Part shown: positions 17,551 to 26,875 of the stretch, one piece after another | How positions within the stretch are numbered: position 1 is the first letter of the stretch | Layout of the letters: the number at the start of each line of letters is the position of its first letter | DNA from: Bacteroidia bacterium | GTDB taxonomy: Bacteria > Bacteroidota > Ignavibacteria > UBA10030 | Assembly: GCA_022180565.1 (NCBI GenBank) | Contig: BQML01000009.1 | Span: 97,631-161,630 of the forward strand | DNA length: 64,000 nt | Direction: 5' to 3' | Notes under the pieces: generated by a model | What the model saw: the letters and a program-made list of their open reading frames with translations, nothing else | Databases searched by the model: none | Told to the model about the DNA's origin: nothing | Translations under genes and position numbers: made by a program

Positions 17551-17859
17551 ATGTACGCTGTCGTCGAAATCGCCGGTCAACAGTTCAAGGTCTCGAAATC
17601 AGACAAGGTCCAGGTGCCCAGGCTCCAGGTGGAGGAGGGCAAGAAAGTGACCTTTGAGAGGGTTCTTCTGGTCGGTGACGACAAACAGACGAAGATCGGT
17701 GCTCCTTATGTTGCAGGCTCCCAGATCGAAGCTAAGGTCCTTAGCCACGGCAAGGACGACAAGGTGACAGTGTTCAAGAAGAAGCGGCGGAAGGGATACA
17801 AGGTTCTCAAAGGGCACCGTCAGAGTTTTACGGAAGTGGAAATCCTGAAGGTAGCTTAG
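17551..17859 (+). CDS. rplU: 50S ribosomal protein L21
   Basis: A 102-residue L21: [20 protein letters not shown] at the start, [15 protein letters not shown] in the middle and the basic [20 protein letters not shown] near the end. It binds 23S rRNA in the large subunit. The order rplU-rpmA is nearly universal. The spacer to rpmA is unusual because a repetitive tract begins directly after its TAG stop. Confidence 0.98.
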   Translation: MYAVVEIAGQQFKVSKSDKVQVPRLQVEEGKKVTFERVLLVGDDKQTKIGAPYVAGSQIEAKVLSHGKDDKVTVFKKKRRKGYKVLKGHRQSFTEVEILKVA

Positions 17860-17910
17860 GCAGAAGTCAGAGGTCAGAGGTCAGAGGTCAGAAGTCAGGT
17901 CAGGTCAGAG
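17859..17910. repeat. heptad tract, word GTCAGAG, between rplU and rpmA
   Basis: Directly after the rplU TAG stop, four 7-bp words (GTCAGAG three times, then GTCAGAA) run from 17866, followed by two 5-bp words GTCAG and a last GTCAGAG. The change to 5 bp keeps the word start. Confidence 0.85.
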
Positions 17911-17948
17911 ACCATTCACGATTCAATTTTTGGATTTTTCATCCGACA

Positions 17949-18206
17949 ATGGCACATAAAAAAGGCGGTGGAAGTTCGAAGAACGGGCGGGACAGTCAGG
18001 CAAAGCGTTTGGGCGTTAAAGCCTTCGGCGGCCAGACTGTCACTGCAGGAAGCATTTTGGTTCGCCAACGCGGTACGAAGTTCCAGCCCGGCATTAACGT
18101 CGGTCTGGGAGGCGATGACACGTTGTTTGCGCTTGTCGACGGCATAGTACGGTTTGAGCGTGTCGGCAAGACCAAGAAACGCATCAGCGTCTATTCGGCA
18201 AACTGA
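17949..18206 (+). CDS. rpmA: 50S ribosomal protein L27
   Basis: An 85-residue L27 beginning [20 protein letters not shown], with the conserved [20 protein letters not shown] and [20 protein letters not shown]. The flexible N-terminus reaches the peptidyl-transferase centre. It lacks the cleavable extension found in Firmicutes. It is co-directional with rplU and is followed by an intrinsic terminator. Confidence 0.98.
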   Translation: MAHKKGGGSSKNGRDSQAKRLGVKAFGGQTVTAGSILVRQRGTKFQPGINVGLGGDDTLFALVDGIVRFERVGKTKKRISVYSAN

Positions 18207-19259
<1,053 letters not shown>

Positions 19260-19289
19260 GAATCTTTGCATCGTTGTTTTTTGTGTACA

Positions 19290-19321
19290 GAGCCGGAATG
19301 ACCTTCCGGCTCCTTGTTTTT
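19290..19321 (+). terminator. intrinsic terminator after mdh
   Basis: GAGCCGGAA (19290-19298) pairs with TTCCGGCTC (19304-19312) and is followed by CTTGTTTTT. Confidence 0.88.
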
Positions 19322-19414
19322 ATGAGAAGAATGCGGAACATGTTGCATCTCAAGAGGCCGTTTGTTAAACTATCCGGACCTTTTCTCACTGTCAATCAAT
19401 TCACAGGAGGCAAC

Positions 19415-20191
19415 ATGAAGTACGGAGCCACGCTTTCGTTGATCGTTGCGGTCGGGCTCGCGCTCTTGTCGGCGCCGGGCTGCAGCAAGTCAAGCGAACC
19501 GGAAACGGAAACTGTCACCGGGGATCTCTTTCCCCTGGTAGCCGGTCACAAGTTTACGTTCAACGGGTTCATTCGGCACGCGGTCAATGACACCAACATC
19601 ACGGCCACCGGGGCGTTCTACACCGGAATTATGACCGTTTTACCCACCGCTCCTCCGCTCCCGCCGAACGTGCCGAATATCACGGGTACGACATTTTTCA
19701 TTTCGGATTCATCCTTTGTGAATTCGTCTCCCGCAACGTGGGTCGTCAGCGGCTTCTACGTCAAGCGCACGTCCTCAACGTCGGGCGATATCTGGTTCCT
19801 CACAAACGCGGGACGTTTTTACCGACAGACCGGGGTCGCACGAACCGACTCCCTCAAATGGATTCTCCTGGTGAGGGAAAACGCCGTGGTCGGGGAGTCC
19901 TGGGTTGGCTTTGACAGCACGTATACGTCAAGTACCGTAGGCTCGGCCAGACTTAAAATCGACTGCGTGTTTGACGGTCTGGCCAGCATTAGCGTCAATG
20001 GCCAAGCGTACTCCGCCTACAAGCTCACGGCAACGCGATCCGTGTACGTTGGCGGCTCATCCACACCGGTCAGCCAGGGGCAGACCGCTGCCATATGGCT
20101 TGTTCCCGACCTCGGCATTGTGAAATTCATCTTCAATTCCGACGGCGAAACGCCCGGCTTCGAACGAAATCTACTCAGCAAGAACTTCTGA
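19415..20191 (+). CDS. predicted lipoprotein, unknown function
   Basis: A 258-residue protein with a lipoprotein signal: KYGATLSLIVAVGLALLSAP followed by the lipobox Cys in GCSKSSEPE. The mature part has a beta-rich composition (FPLVAGHKFTFNGFIRH, ESWVGFDSTYTSSTVGSARL, IWLVPDLGIVKFIFNSDG), resembling secreted beta-sandwich proteins whose role is unknown. AGGAGG precedes the ATG at 19415 by 5 bases; the longer open frame lacks support. It is flanked by terminators on both sides, so it is a monocistronic unit. Confidence 0.82.
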   Translation: MKYGATLSLIVAVGLALLSAPGCSKSSEPETETVTGDLFPLVAGHKFTFNGFIRHAVNDTNITATGAFYTGIMTVLPTAPPLPPNVPNITGTTFFISDSSFVNSSPATWVVSGFYVKRTSSTSGDIWFLTNAGRFYRQTGVARTDSLKWILLVRENAVVGESWVGFDSTYTSSTVGSARLKIDCVFDGLASISVNGQAYSAYKLTATRSVYVGGSSTPVSQGQTAAIWLVPDLGIVKFIFNSDGETPGFERNLLSKNF

Positions 20192-20214
20192 CCGATTCAA
20201 CGCATCTCATCCTG

Positions 20215-20238
20215 CAAGCCCCGGTACCCCGGGGCTTG
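20215..20238 (+). terminator. GC-rich hairpin after the lipoprotein gene
   Basis: A 10-bp perfect stem CAAGCCCCGG/CCGGGGCTTG with loop TACC. The tail is not T-rich, so termination may be weak or factor-assisted. Confidence 0.65.
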
Positions 20239-20290
20239 CTTCAATGTTCGGACAAGTGTACGGCCGGCCCTCCGGCGGAGGTATGATTCG

Positions 20291-22582
20291 TTGAACTCTC
20301 TCACACGATTTTTCTGCATCGTCGCCTTTTTCCTCCCTCCTGCGGCCATGATGGCGCAATCCGGGATGAGCGGAACGATTTCAGGCGTCGTCAAAGACGA
20401 CGAGAATCGCCAGGGTATTCCGTTCGTCAATGTTGTCCTGAAAGGGACTCAACTGGGTGCAGCATCGGACGAGAACGGGCAATACCTCATGCGCGGGATT
20501 CCTCCCGGGGAGTACACGATTGTCGTCTCCTCGGTGGGTTTTCGAACGGTTGAGAGTCCCATCCGCATTGAACCCGGCGCGGTTGTCACACGGGACTTCT
20601 TTCTGGCTCATTCCATGGTGGAGTTGAACGAAGTTCTCGTGTACGGGGCGTCCCTGCGTCGCGAGCGCATCACGGAAGCTCCCGCGTCCATCGCGATCAT
20701 TGAGGCAGACGACATTGCACGAAACGCCTCGCATGGCCAGCTCCCCAAACTTCTCGAAGCTGAGCCGGGCATCGACATGGTTCAGAGCGGTTTGTACGAT
20801 TTTAACGTGAACACGCGCGGGTTCAACAGCTCTCTGAACCGGCGCTTGTTGATTCTCCTGGACGGCCGCGATCTTGGAACGGCATTCCTTGGGGCGACGG
20901 AGTGGAATGGCCTCACCATTCCGTTGGAGGAGCTCGGGCGCATCGAGCTGATTCGGGGGCCGGGGTCCGCGTTGTACGGAGCCAACGCCTACAACGGCGT
21001 CATGAACATTACTTCGATACCGCCGCGCGCATCGCGCGGAACGCGGGTTCTCTTGGGCGTCGGTGAACTCAGCATGATTCGCGGAGACGCCCGTCATGCC
21101 GACGCAAGCGGACCGTGGAGTTACCGCATCAATGTCGGGGGAATTTCCGGAAAGACCTTCAGCAAAGTCAGAACCGGCCGTCAATTTGAGTATGGAGGAT
21201 TCAATCCTCTTCTGAACGATGAAGTTGTGAACCTCAACACAGACCCCGTCCGGAACATCTACGCGTCGGCAAGGGTGGATTATGATTACACCGATGGGGC
21301 GGTTTCCACCCTGGAAGGCGGAGTGGCACAGGTCGAAAATGAAGTGATCGTGACGGGGATCGGCCGCGTGCAGGTGAGGAAGGCCAGCAGGCCGTGGGCG
21401 CGCATCAGCTATACCGGACATGGATTCAGTTTCGTGGGGTGGACCAGCGCACGCGTGAATCTCGAGCCGGAAGTTTCCCTTTCGACCGGCCTGGACCTCT
21501 ATCAGGACGCTCTCATCACGCAGGGCGAAGCGCAGTACAGCACGAACCTGTTGGAAAACCAGGTCATGGCCGTCATCGGAGTTTCCCACCGGCTGGTGGA
21601 TATTGGTACCAAAGGGACCCTGATGCAAACCACGCGCCACGACAACATGACCGGCGTTTACGGTCAGATCGAATACAAGATTTCCAACGACCTCAAAGCG
21701 CTGGTTGCCGCACGCTGGGACAGGAGTTCGCTCCATGACAGTCAGTTCTCTCCAAAAGCCGCCCTCGTTTGGTCATTCCTGAACGGACATGCACTCCGCG
21801 CAACCTTTAATAAGGCCTTTCAATCGCCGAATTATTCAGAACTCTATCTCCACGTGAAGCATCCCACCAGGGCCCTTGCCTATTACGGAAACATGGTAGA
21901 GCATCCCGATGGACTTACGGGGTTCGTCGGAGGACTTCAGCCGGGAGCTCCGAAGAACATGACGGTGGAAAAGATCACAAGTTACGAGCTCGGATACAAA
22001 GGCGTCTTCAGCAACTCGTTGTTCCTCACGGCAGACACGTACTACAGTGAGTTGACCGATTTTGTGACGGACCTTGCCGTCGGGGTGAATCCCCGTTTTC
22101 CGCCCCAGGGCATCTATCCGGGCGATCCCTTATCGCCGCGGACGATTTGGTCTTATGTCAATGCAGGAAAAGTCCGGGAGGCGGGACTTGAAGTCGGAGC
22201 CAATTACTATCTCAGCGATTCCTGGCTCTTCCGTGGGAATTTCACGTGGTACTCGTTCGAAGTCGTTGAGAAGAACATCAACGATGTGCTGATCCCGAAC
22301 TCACCGAGGTACAGAATCGGGGGCGGAATTACGTATACCCACGAACGGGGCGATGCCGCACTGTCGCTCAAATATGTCCCGTCGTTCGAGTGGGCGGCGG
22401 GGATCTACCGCGGGCCTATCCCGGCTTATGCGATTCTGGATGTGAGCAGTACCTACCGGGCAACAAGCCATGTGATGTTCACGCTTGCGGTGGCCAACGC
22501 ACTTGATCGCCGGCACTATCAGATCTTTGGCGGATCGTATTTGGGAAGGAGGGCAACGCTCACAGCGGCCTATAGCTTTTGA
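20291..22582 (+). CDS. TonB-dependent receptor with CarboxypepD_reg-like domain
   Basis: A 763-residue outer-membrane receptor. After a signal peptide (FFCIVAFFLPPAAMMAQ) comes a CarboxypepD_reg-like domain (GTISGVVKDDENRQGIPFVN, about residues 28-110). A plug domain follows (ASIAIIEADDIARNASHGQL, VNTRGFNSSLNRRLLILLDG, IELIRGPGSALYGANAYNGV), then a 22-strand barrel ending GRRATLTAAYSF with the terminal aromatic. It imports an unidentified large ligand (siderophore, cobalamin or glycan). I propose a TTG start at 20291 with GGAGG about 10 bases upstream; no SusD partner is present. A bidirectional-looking terminator follows. Confidence 0.93.
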   Translation: MNSLTRFFCIVAFFLPPAAMMAQSGMSGTISGVVKDDENRQGIPFVNVVLKGTQLGAASDENGQYLMRGIPPGEYTIVVSSVGFRTVESPIRIEPGAVVTRDFFLAHSMVELNEVLVYGASLRRERITEAPASIAIIEADDIARNASHGQLPKLLEAEPGIDMVQSGLYDFNVNTRGFNSSLNRRLLILLDGRDLGTAFLGATEWNGLTIPLEELGRIELIRGPGSALYGANAYNGVMNITSIPPRASRGTRVLLGVGELSMIRGDARHADASGPWSYRINVGGISGKTFSKVRTGRQFEYGGFNPLLNDEVVNLNTDPVRNIYASARVDYDYTDGAVSTLEGGVAQVENEVIVTGIGRVQVRKASRPWARISYTGHGFSFVGWTSARVNLEPEVSLSTGLDLYQDALITQGEAQYSTNLLENQVMAVIGVSHRLVDIGTKGTLMQTTRHDNMTGVYGQIEYKISNDLKALVAARWDRSSLHDSQFSPKAALVWSFLNGHALRATFNKAFQSPNYSELYLHVKHPTRALAYYGNMVEHPDGLTGFVGGLQPGAPKNMTVEKITSYELGYKGVFSNSLFLTADTYYSELTDFVTDLAVGVNPRFPPQGIYPGDPLSPRTIWSYVNAGKVREAGLEVGANYYLSDSWLFRGNFTWYSFEVVEKNINDVLIPNSPRYRIGGGITYTHERGDAALSLKYVPSFEWAAGIYRGPIPAYAILDVSSTYRATSHVMFTLAVANALDRRHYQIFGGSYLGRRATLTAAYSF

Positions 22583-22621
22583 TTCGCCTCGATCGAATGA
22601 ACCCGGTCTCGACGAAACGAG

Positions 22622-22657
22622 GAAAGCCCGCGAAGGTTCTCGCGGGCTTTCTTTTTT
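22622..22657 (+). terminator. intrinsic terminator after the TonB receptor
   Basis: GAAAGCCCGCGA (22622-22633) pairs perfectly with TCGCGGGCTTTC (22640-22651), followed by TTTTTT. It separates the plus-strand block from the convergent minus-strand block. Confidence 0.93.
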
Positions 22658-22668
22658 CCCCTCTTTCC

Positions 22669-23145
22669 CTACCTCAAACGCTTCAGATTAATCATCATCT
22701 CTACGGTCGTCCCATGCGGCGAGGGACGGATCTCGACGCGGTCCATCATCGACCGGATCAGAAAGATTCCCCGCCCGCTTTCCTTCAAAAGATTCTGCTC
22801 ATCGAGGGGATTCGGAATGCTGGAGGGATCAAAGCCATTCCCCTGATCGGTCACCTTTACCACAACGCTGTCGCTGTTGAGCGTGCACACGATGCAAGCT
22901 TTCTTGCCGGGGTCGGACTTGTTGCCGTGAACGACGGCGTTGTTGACGGCTTCGGTTGTCGAAACAAACAGACGGTGAAACGTACCGTCGTCCAGCCGCG
23001 CCGTCCTGTTCACCTCCTTAAAAAAATCCTCTACAAGGCCGATCTCCTTGGGCGTGCTGATACACACCATCTCAAAGACCGTCCTTCGGTGGTCGTTCAC
23101 CTCCTCAACTCTTCTGGCGATCGGAGAAGTCCGTTTCTTTGCCAT
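22669..23145 (-). CDS. RsbW-like serine/threonine anti-sigma kinase
   Basis: A 158-residue HATPase_c_2 (GHKL) protein. The N-box is TTEAVNNAVVHGNKSD, the G1 box KVTDQGNGFDPSSIP and the G2 region ESGRGIFLIRSMMDRVE. Such kinases bind sigma factors or phosphorylate STAS-domain anti-anti-sigma proteins. No partner STAS protein or sigma factor is encoded in the window, so its pathway is unknown. It ends 12 bases past the TonB terminator, convergent with that gene. Confidence 0.9.
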   Translation of the reverse strand: MAKKRTSPIARRVEEVNDHRRTVFEMVCISTPKEIGLVEDFFKEVNRTARLDDGTFHRLFVSTTEAVNNAVVHGNKSDPGKKACIVCTLNSDSVVVKVTDQGNGFDPSSIPNPLDEQNLLKESGRGIFLIRSMMDRVEIRPSPHGTTVEMMINLKRLR

Positions 23146-23257
23146 GGTGCAATATCGTAGCCGATCTTGAGAGATTCAACAAATCTTTTCGTCTCCCTTC
23201 CCCGGGGTGACGTCGGACACTTGCGGTGGAGCGGCCTGATTGCCGACCGTTGATGCA

Positions 23258-24217
23258 TCAACCATGAGCTTCATTCCAGATCCGGCTTGTGAACAGCTTC
23301 AGGAAACGCCGGTGAGAGAGAGTTTGTGCGACGGCTACAGAGGCTCGTCCGCGTCCGTGGGACGGTTCCACGGACATTCCTCTCGTCCATATCCCTCTGG
23401 TCTCGATCCGCACCTCCATCGTCCGCCAGGTGAACAGGTTTTGATCGATCGCCGCCGCCACCGCCACGGGATCGTGCAGGTATCCGCCAAAGAACCCGCG
23501 CGTTTTCCTGTGGTACGACATGTAGTGCTTTGTGCAGCGGATGAGAAAACGGGAGAGCTCGCTTCCCTCTTTCCTTGCTCTTTTCCTCAGCTCGTGCCAA
23601 TGGAGAATGATTGTCTCCGTGAGGTCCAGGGGAATCACACGCACAGGGAGTCCGCTGGTCAAGATTTGATCGGCCGCCTCGGGATCCACAAAATAGTTAA
23701 ACTCCGCGACCGGACCCGTGTTTCCGGGAACCCGAAACGCTCCACCCATGGAAATGATCCTCCCGACTTTTCGAAGGCTCTCGGCATTCTTCCTCCAGGC
23801 CTTTGCGATGTTTGTCAGCGGTCCGAGTGCAATGATGGTCAGCCGGTCTCCAAACCGGTCGCACGCATCGAGAATCTCCCGCACAGCATTACGGCGCACA
23901 GCTTCCGCCAGACCCGCAATCCTCCTGCGGCTGGGAACATCTCCCAACCCGTCCCTTCCGTGAACCTCGGGCGCGGTGACCAGAGGACGGTAAAGCGGTT
24001 TCGGAGAACCCTCCGCAACCCTGGGGACGTGCATAGAGCGGACAAGATTGAGGATTCTCAGCACGTTGCGAGTGCATTTGCGAACACCGACATTCCCTGC
24101 CACTGTGGTGATGGCCTCGATGACCAGCTCAGGCGAGCGCAGGGCGAAGACCAGGGCAAGAGCGTCATCGACGCCGGTGTCAGTGTCAATGAGAACGTGT
24201 TGCGGTTTCAAGGGCAA
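23258..24217 (-). CDS. nucleoside hydrolase (IU-nucleoside hydrolase family)
   Basis: A 319-residue N-ribohydrolase. The diagnostic calcium-binding motif DTDTGVDDALAL is at residues 11-22, followed by ITTVAGNVGV and LTIIALGPLTNIAKAW and the C-terminal active-site aspartate region YLHDPVAVAAAI. It splits ribonucleosides to base and ribose for salvage. The substrate preference (inosine/uridine or pyrimidine) is not clear. It is co-directional with the downstream RsbW-like gene and with the upstream epimerase. Confidence 0.93.
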   Translation of the reverse strand: MPLKPQHVLIDTDTGVDDALALVFALRSPELVIEAITTVAGNVGVRKCTRNVLRILNLVRSMHVPRVAEGSPKPLYRPLVTAPEVHGRDGLGDVPSRRRIAGLAEAVRRNAVREILDACDRFGDRLTIIALGPLTNIAKAWRKNAESLRKVGRIISMGGAFRVPGNTGPVAEFNYFVDPEAADQILTSGLPVRVIPLDLTETIILHWHELRKRARKEGSELSRFLIRCTKHYMSYHRKTRGFFGGYLHDPVAVAAAIDQNLFTWRTMEVRIETRGIWTRGMSVEPSHGRGRASVAVAQTLSHRRFLKLFTSRIWNEAHG

Positions 24218-24261
24218 CCCTCACCGTTTGAAGGTGCGGAACTGTCTGCGAGGGGAATGGT

Positions 24262-25110
24262 TCACGTCAGAATATCCGCTACACTTCTTGTGGGAAAAAA
24301 CCCGAGGACCCTTCCGGCCTTGGCGAAGGAAATCAGGGACTGGGGACCCTGGAAGGAATCGGAGATTTCGCGGGTCTCCGGATAGAACTCTTGCATGAGC
24401 TCCCTGCTTTCACGGCCGGTCCAGTTATGCTCCGCGCTGATGAACAAGACCTCGTGGTGAATTTCGGGATCCACCTCGAGGGCGCGATGGATTGCCTGTG
24501 CGACATCAGATACATGAATCCAGGCCCACAAGTTCTTGTGCCATTTCGGATAATCCTTGACGAGTTGCGCATATTTCCCGATCTCGGCATCGGCAGGACA
24601 CCAGATCCAGGGCGCGCGCAAACACATCGTTTGCAACCCGGTGCGTCTGCTGGCCCCCGCACAGAGAATCTCGCAGGTGACCTTGCTTAGTCCGTACGAA
24701 TCCTGCGGCCTGAGCACATGGCGCTCGTCGATGGGCACGTAGAGCGGCCACATCCGGGTGGTGCTGAAGGCAAAGCCCAGGGTGGATTCGCTGGACATGA
24801 ACACGAACTTCCGCACACCCGCCGCCGCCGAGGCCTCAAGAACGTTGAAGGTCCCCATCACATTCACGCGAAACACCGTTTCCGGTGGATCGTTCAGGGG
24901 ATGGGGGATTCCGGCCAGGTGAACCACGGCATCGTACCCGCGGATGGCGCCGGTGAGGGCCTGGAGATCGAGAATGTCCGCTTTATGAAATTCTGCCGGC
25001 TGAAGGGGCGGCGGCTTCTTGTCGAGGATGTCCGTCTGGTGCCTTTTCGACAGCTCTTCCACCACAAACCGTCCGACCAACCCGCTCCCTCCTGTCACAA
25101 GGATTTTCAC
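24262..25110 (-). CDS. NAD-dependent epimerase/dehydratase (extended SDR)
   Basis: A 282-residue extended SDR. The cofactor loop is KILVTGGSGLVGRFVVEEL. HKADILDLQAL and DAVVHLAGIPHP follow, then the catalytic Ser (FVFMSSESTLG), YxxxK (YGLSKVTCEIL) and the C-terminal substrate domain. It is related to uronate dehydrogenase and UDP-sugar epimerase families; the substrate is unresolved. Its ATG overlaps the stop of the upstream MBL gene (ATGA), so the two are translationally coupled. Confidence 0.9.
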   Translation of the reverse strand: MKILVTGGSGLVGRFVVEELSKRHQTDILDKKPPPLQPAEFHKADILDLQALTGAIRGYDAVVHLAGIPHPLNDPPETVFRVNVMGTFNVLEASAAAGVRKFVFMSSESTLGFAFSTTRMWPLYVPIDERHVLRPQDSYGLSKVTCEILCAGASRRTGLQTMCLRAPWIWCPADAEIGKYAQLVKDYPKWHKNLWAWIHVSDVAQAIHRALEVDPEIHHEVLFISAEHNWTGRESRELMQEFYPETREISDSFQGPQSLISFAKAGRVLGFFPTRSVADILT

Positions 25111-26501
25111 GGCCGGACTTCCGCTTTTTCCCCCCTTGCCGGGATAAAGAGGTCACGAAACCCCGCCTCCTTCAGTTTCGTGCGTAAGGCCTCGGCTTGC
25201 GCGGGTTCACCGTGAACCAAATGGATCTGCTTGAGCTTTTTTTTGTCCATTGCGCCGATGAAGCCGGCTAACTCATCCTGTCCCGCATGAGCCGAGAAGG
25301 AGTTCAGAACGACCACCTCGGCGTTCAGACGAAACACCTCGCCGAAGATCCTGATCTCGGGTTGACGCTCGACGATGCGTCTTCCCAGTGTATGCTCCGC
25401 CATAAACCCGACGATCAACACGGTGTTCCTTGGATCCTCCACGTTGTTCGCCAGGTGGTGCAAAATGCGTCCCCCTTCACACATACCTGATGCGGCTATA
25501 ATCACGCACGGGCCCTTGCGCTCGTTCAGTTGCTTGGAAGCTTCCACAGACCGGATGTATGTGAGCCTTCCAAAGCCGAAGGGATCACTGTCGTTGTGGA
25601 GATACCGAAGTGTCTCACCGTCGAAACACTCAGGATGCATACGGAAGACATCGGTGGCATGGACGGCCAGAGGGCTGTCAACAAAGACGGGGATTGAGGA
25701 AAGTTGTTCATCGTCGAAGAGTTTGAACAGGGCGTAGACAACCTCCTGTGTGCGTCCGACGCTAAAAGCCGGAATGATCACCTTTCCGCCTCGATCCATG
25801 GTTCTGCGGACCGCCGAGAGAAGGGACTTTCCCATGTCGGCCACCGGCTCGTGAATGCGTCCGCCATAGGTGCTTTCAGAAATCAGAATATCCGGTGATC
25901 CCATGGGTTCAGGATCTTTGAGAATCGGCATATCCTTGCGTCCGAGGTCTCCCGTGAATCCGAGCGTGAGCACGTTCCGGTTTTCCTTTATCTCCAAAAG
26001 GACTGATGCCGAGCCCAGGATATGACCGGCATCGAGAAATTTCACCGACACTCCGTCTGCCACCGTGAACGATTTCCTGTACGGCACTCCCACAAACTGA
26101 CCGATCGTGTTGTCAACGTCTGCGGACGTATAGAGAGGCTCTGCGGGCGGGCCATCCTTGCGCCGTTTGTTCAGGAACTCAATGTCCCTTTCCTGCAAAT
26201 ACGCGCTGTCATAGAGCATGACCTGGCACAGGTCCCTGGTCGCTCCCGTGGAATAGATCGGTCCGGTGAACCCGCTTTTCACGAGATTCGGAAGATTCCC
26301 GGCGTGATCGATGTGAGCGTGGGAGAGGATGACGGCGTTGATCTTGGAGGGGTCAAAAGGAAAAGTACGGTTGCGCTCGTACGACTCCGCCCGCCTTCCC
26401 TGGAAGAGTCCGCAATCCAGGAGAATACGCGAGCCGTTGACAGATACAAGATGCATGGAACCGGTGACGGTTTGCGCGGCTCCAAGGAATTGGACGATCA
26501 T
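25107..26501 (-). CDS. beta-CASP metallo-beta-lactamase fold hydrolase (RNA-processing type)
   Basis: A 464-residue MBL-fold protein with a beta-CASP insertion and a C-terminal RMMBL segment. The metal motif VILSHAHIDHAGNLP, the third ligand region FLDAGHILGSASVLLE and the FTGDLGRKDMPIL acidic motif are all present. The beta-CASP part includes IPAFSVGRTQEVVYALF and VFVDSPLAVHATDVFR, and the C-terminal histidine is in VLNSFSAHAGQDELAGF. Relatives act as ribonucleases similar to CPSF73/YSH1. The upstream 371-base spacer is occupied by a heptad tract. The downstream epimerase overlaps by 4 bases. Confidence 0.93.
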   Translation of the reverse strand: MIVQFLGAAQTVTGSMHLVSVNGSRILLDCGLFQGRRAESYERNRTFPFDPSKINAVILSHAHIDHAGNLPNLVKSGFTGPIYSTGATRDLCQVMLYDSAYLQERDIEFLNKRRKDGPPAEPLYTSADVDNTIGQFVGVPYRKSFTVADGVSVKFLDAGHILGSASVLLEIKENRNVLTLGFTGDLGRKDMPILKDPEPMGSPDILISESTYGGRIHEPVADMGKSLLSAVRRTMDRGGKVIIPAFSVGRTQEVVYALFKLFDDEQLSSIPVFVDSPLAVHATDVFRMHPECFDGETLRYLHNDSDPFGFGRLTYIRSVEASKQLNERKGPCVIIAASGMCEGGRILHHLANNVEDPRNTVLIVGFMAEHTLGRRIVERQPEIRIFGEVFRLNAEVVVLNSFSAHAGQDELAGFIGAMDKKKLKQIHLVHGEPAQAEALRTKLKEAGFRDLFIPARGEKAEVRP

Positions 26502-26773
26502 AAGGGATCAAGAATGATCGGTAAAATTTGGGAAAGATTGGATAGGATGCAAGGGGAGAGAACGGCGGAGGCAAGATTGTTCATCCTTCGACTTTCGATG
26601 TCGGGTCGTTGGCATTGTTCCTCCTCGGAGAAAGCAAGGTCCCGTGTTGAACGTTCGATGCTTAATGCCGCCGTGAATATAGCGAAGGGGCAGCCATCCA
26701 GGCGGACAGCCACCCCTCCTTATGCCCGGCCCCCTCCCAGAGGCGCGGGCAACTGAGCTTGTGTGGAACGGGT
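26502..26773. other. spacer upstream of the MBL gene, no gene seen
   Basis: No protein or RNA gene is supported here. It separates the start of the MBL gene from the heptad tract. The open frames that cross it are extensions of shadows. Confidence 0.6.
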
Positions 26774-26875
26774 AGTTTAAGGTTTAAGGTTTAAGGTTTA
26801 AGGTTTAAGGTCAGGGTTCAAGATGAGATCAAAGATCTTTCAACCTTGAACCTCGAACCTTGAACCTCGAACCTA
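26774..26875. repeat. heptad tract with inverted halves, words GGTTTAA and GAACCTY
   Basis: Read on the minus strand, it begins immediately at the TAG stop of the T9SS protein (26875-26873), with four GTTCRAG words. After about 30 bases the complementary orientation follows as four TTAAACC words and one TTAAACT. The two halves can fold on each other as a long imperfect hairpin. Confidence 0.88.

Noticed and set aside
20381..21736. 451-codon frame antisense to the TonB receptor
   Set aside because: Shadow of a well-defined receptor gene; no family resemblance.
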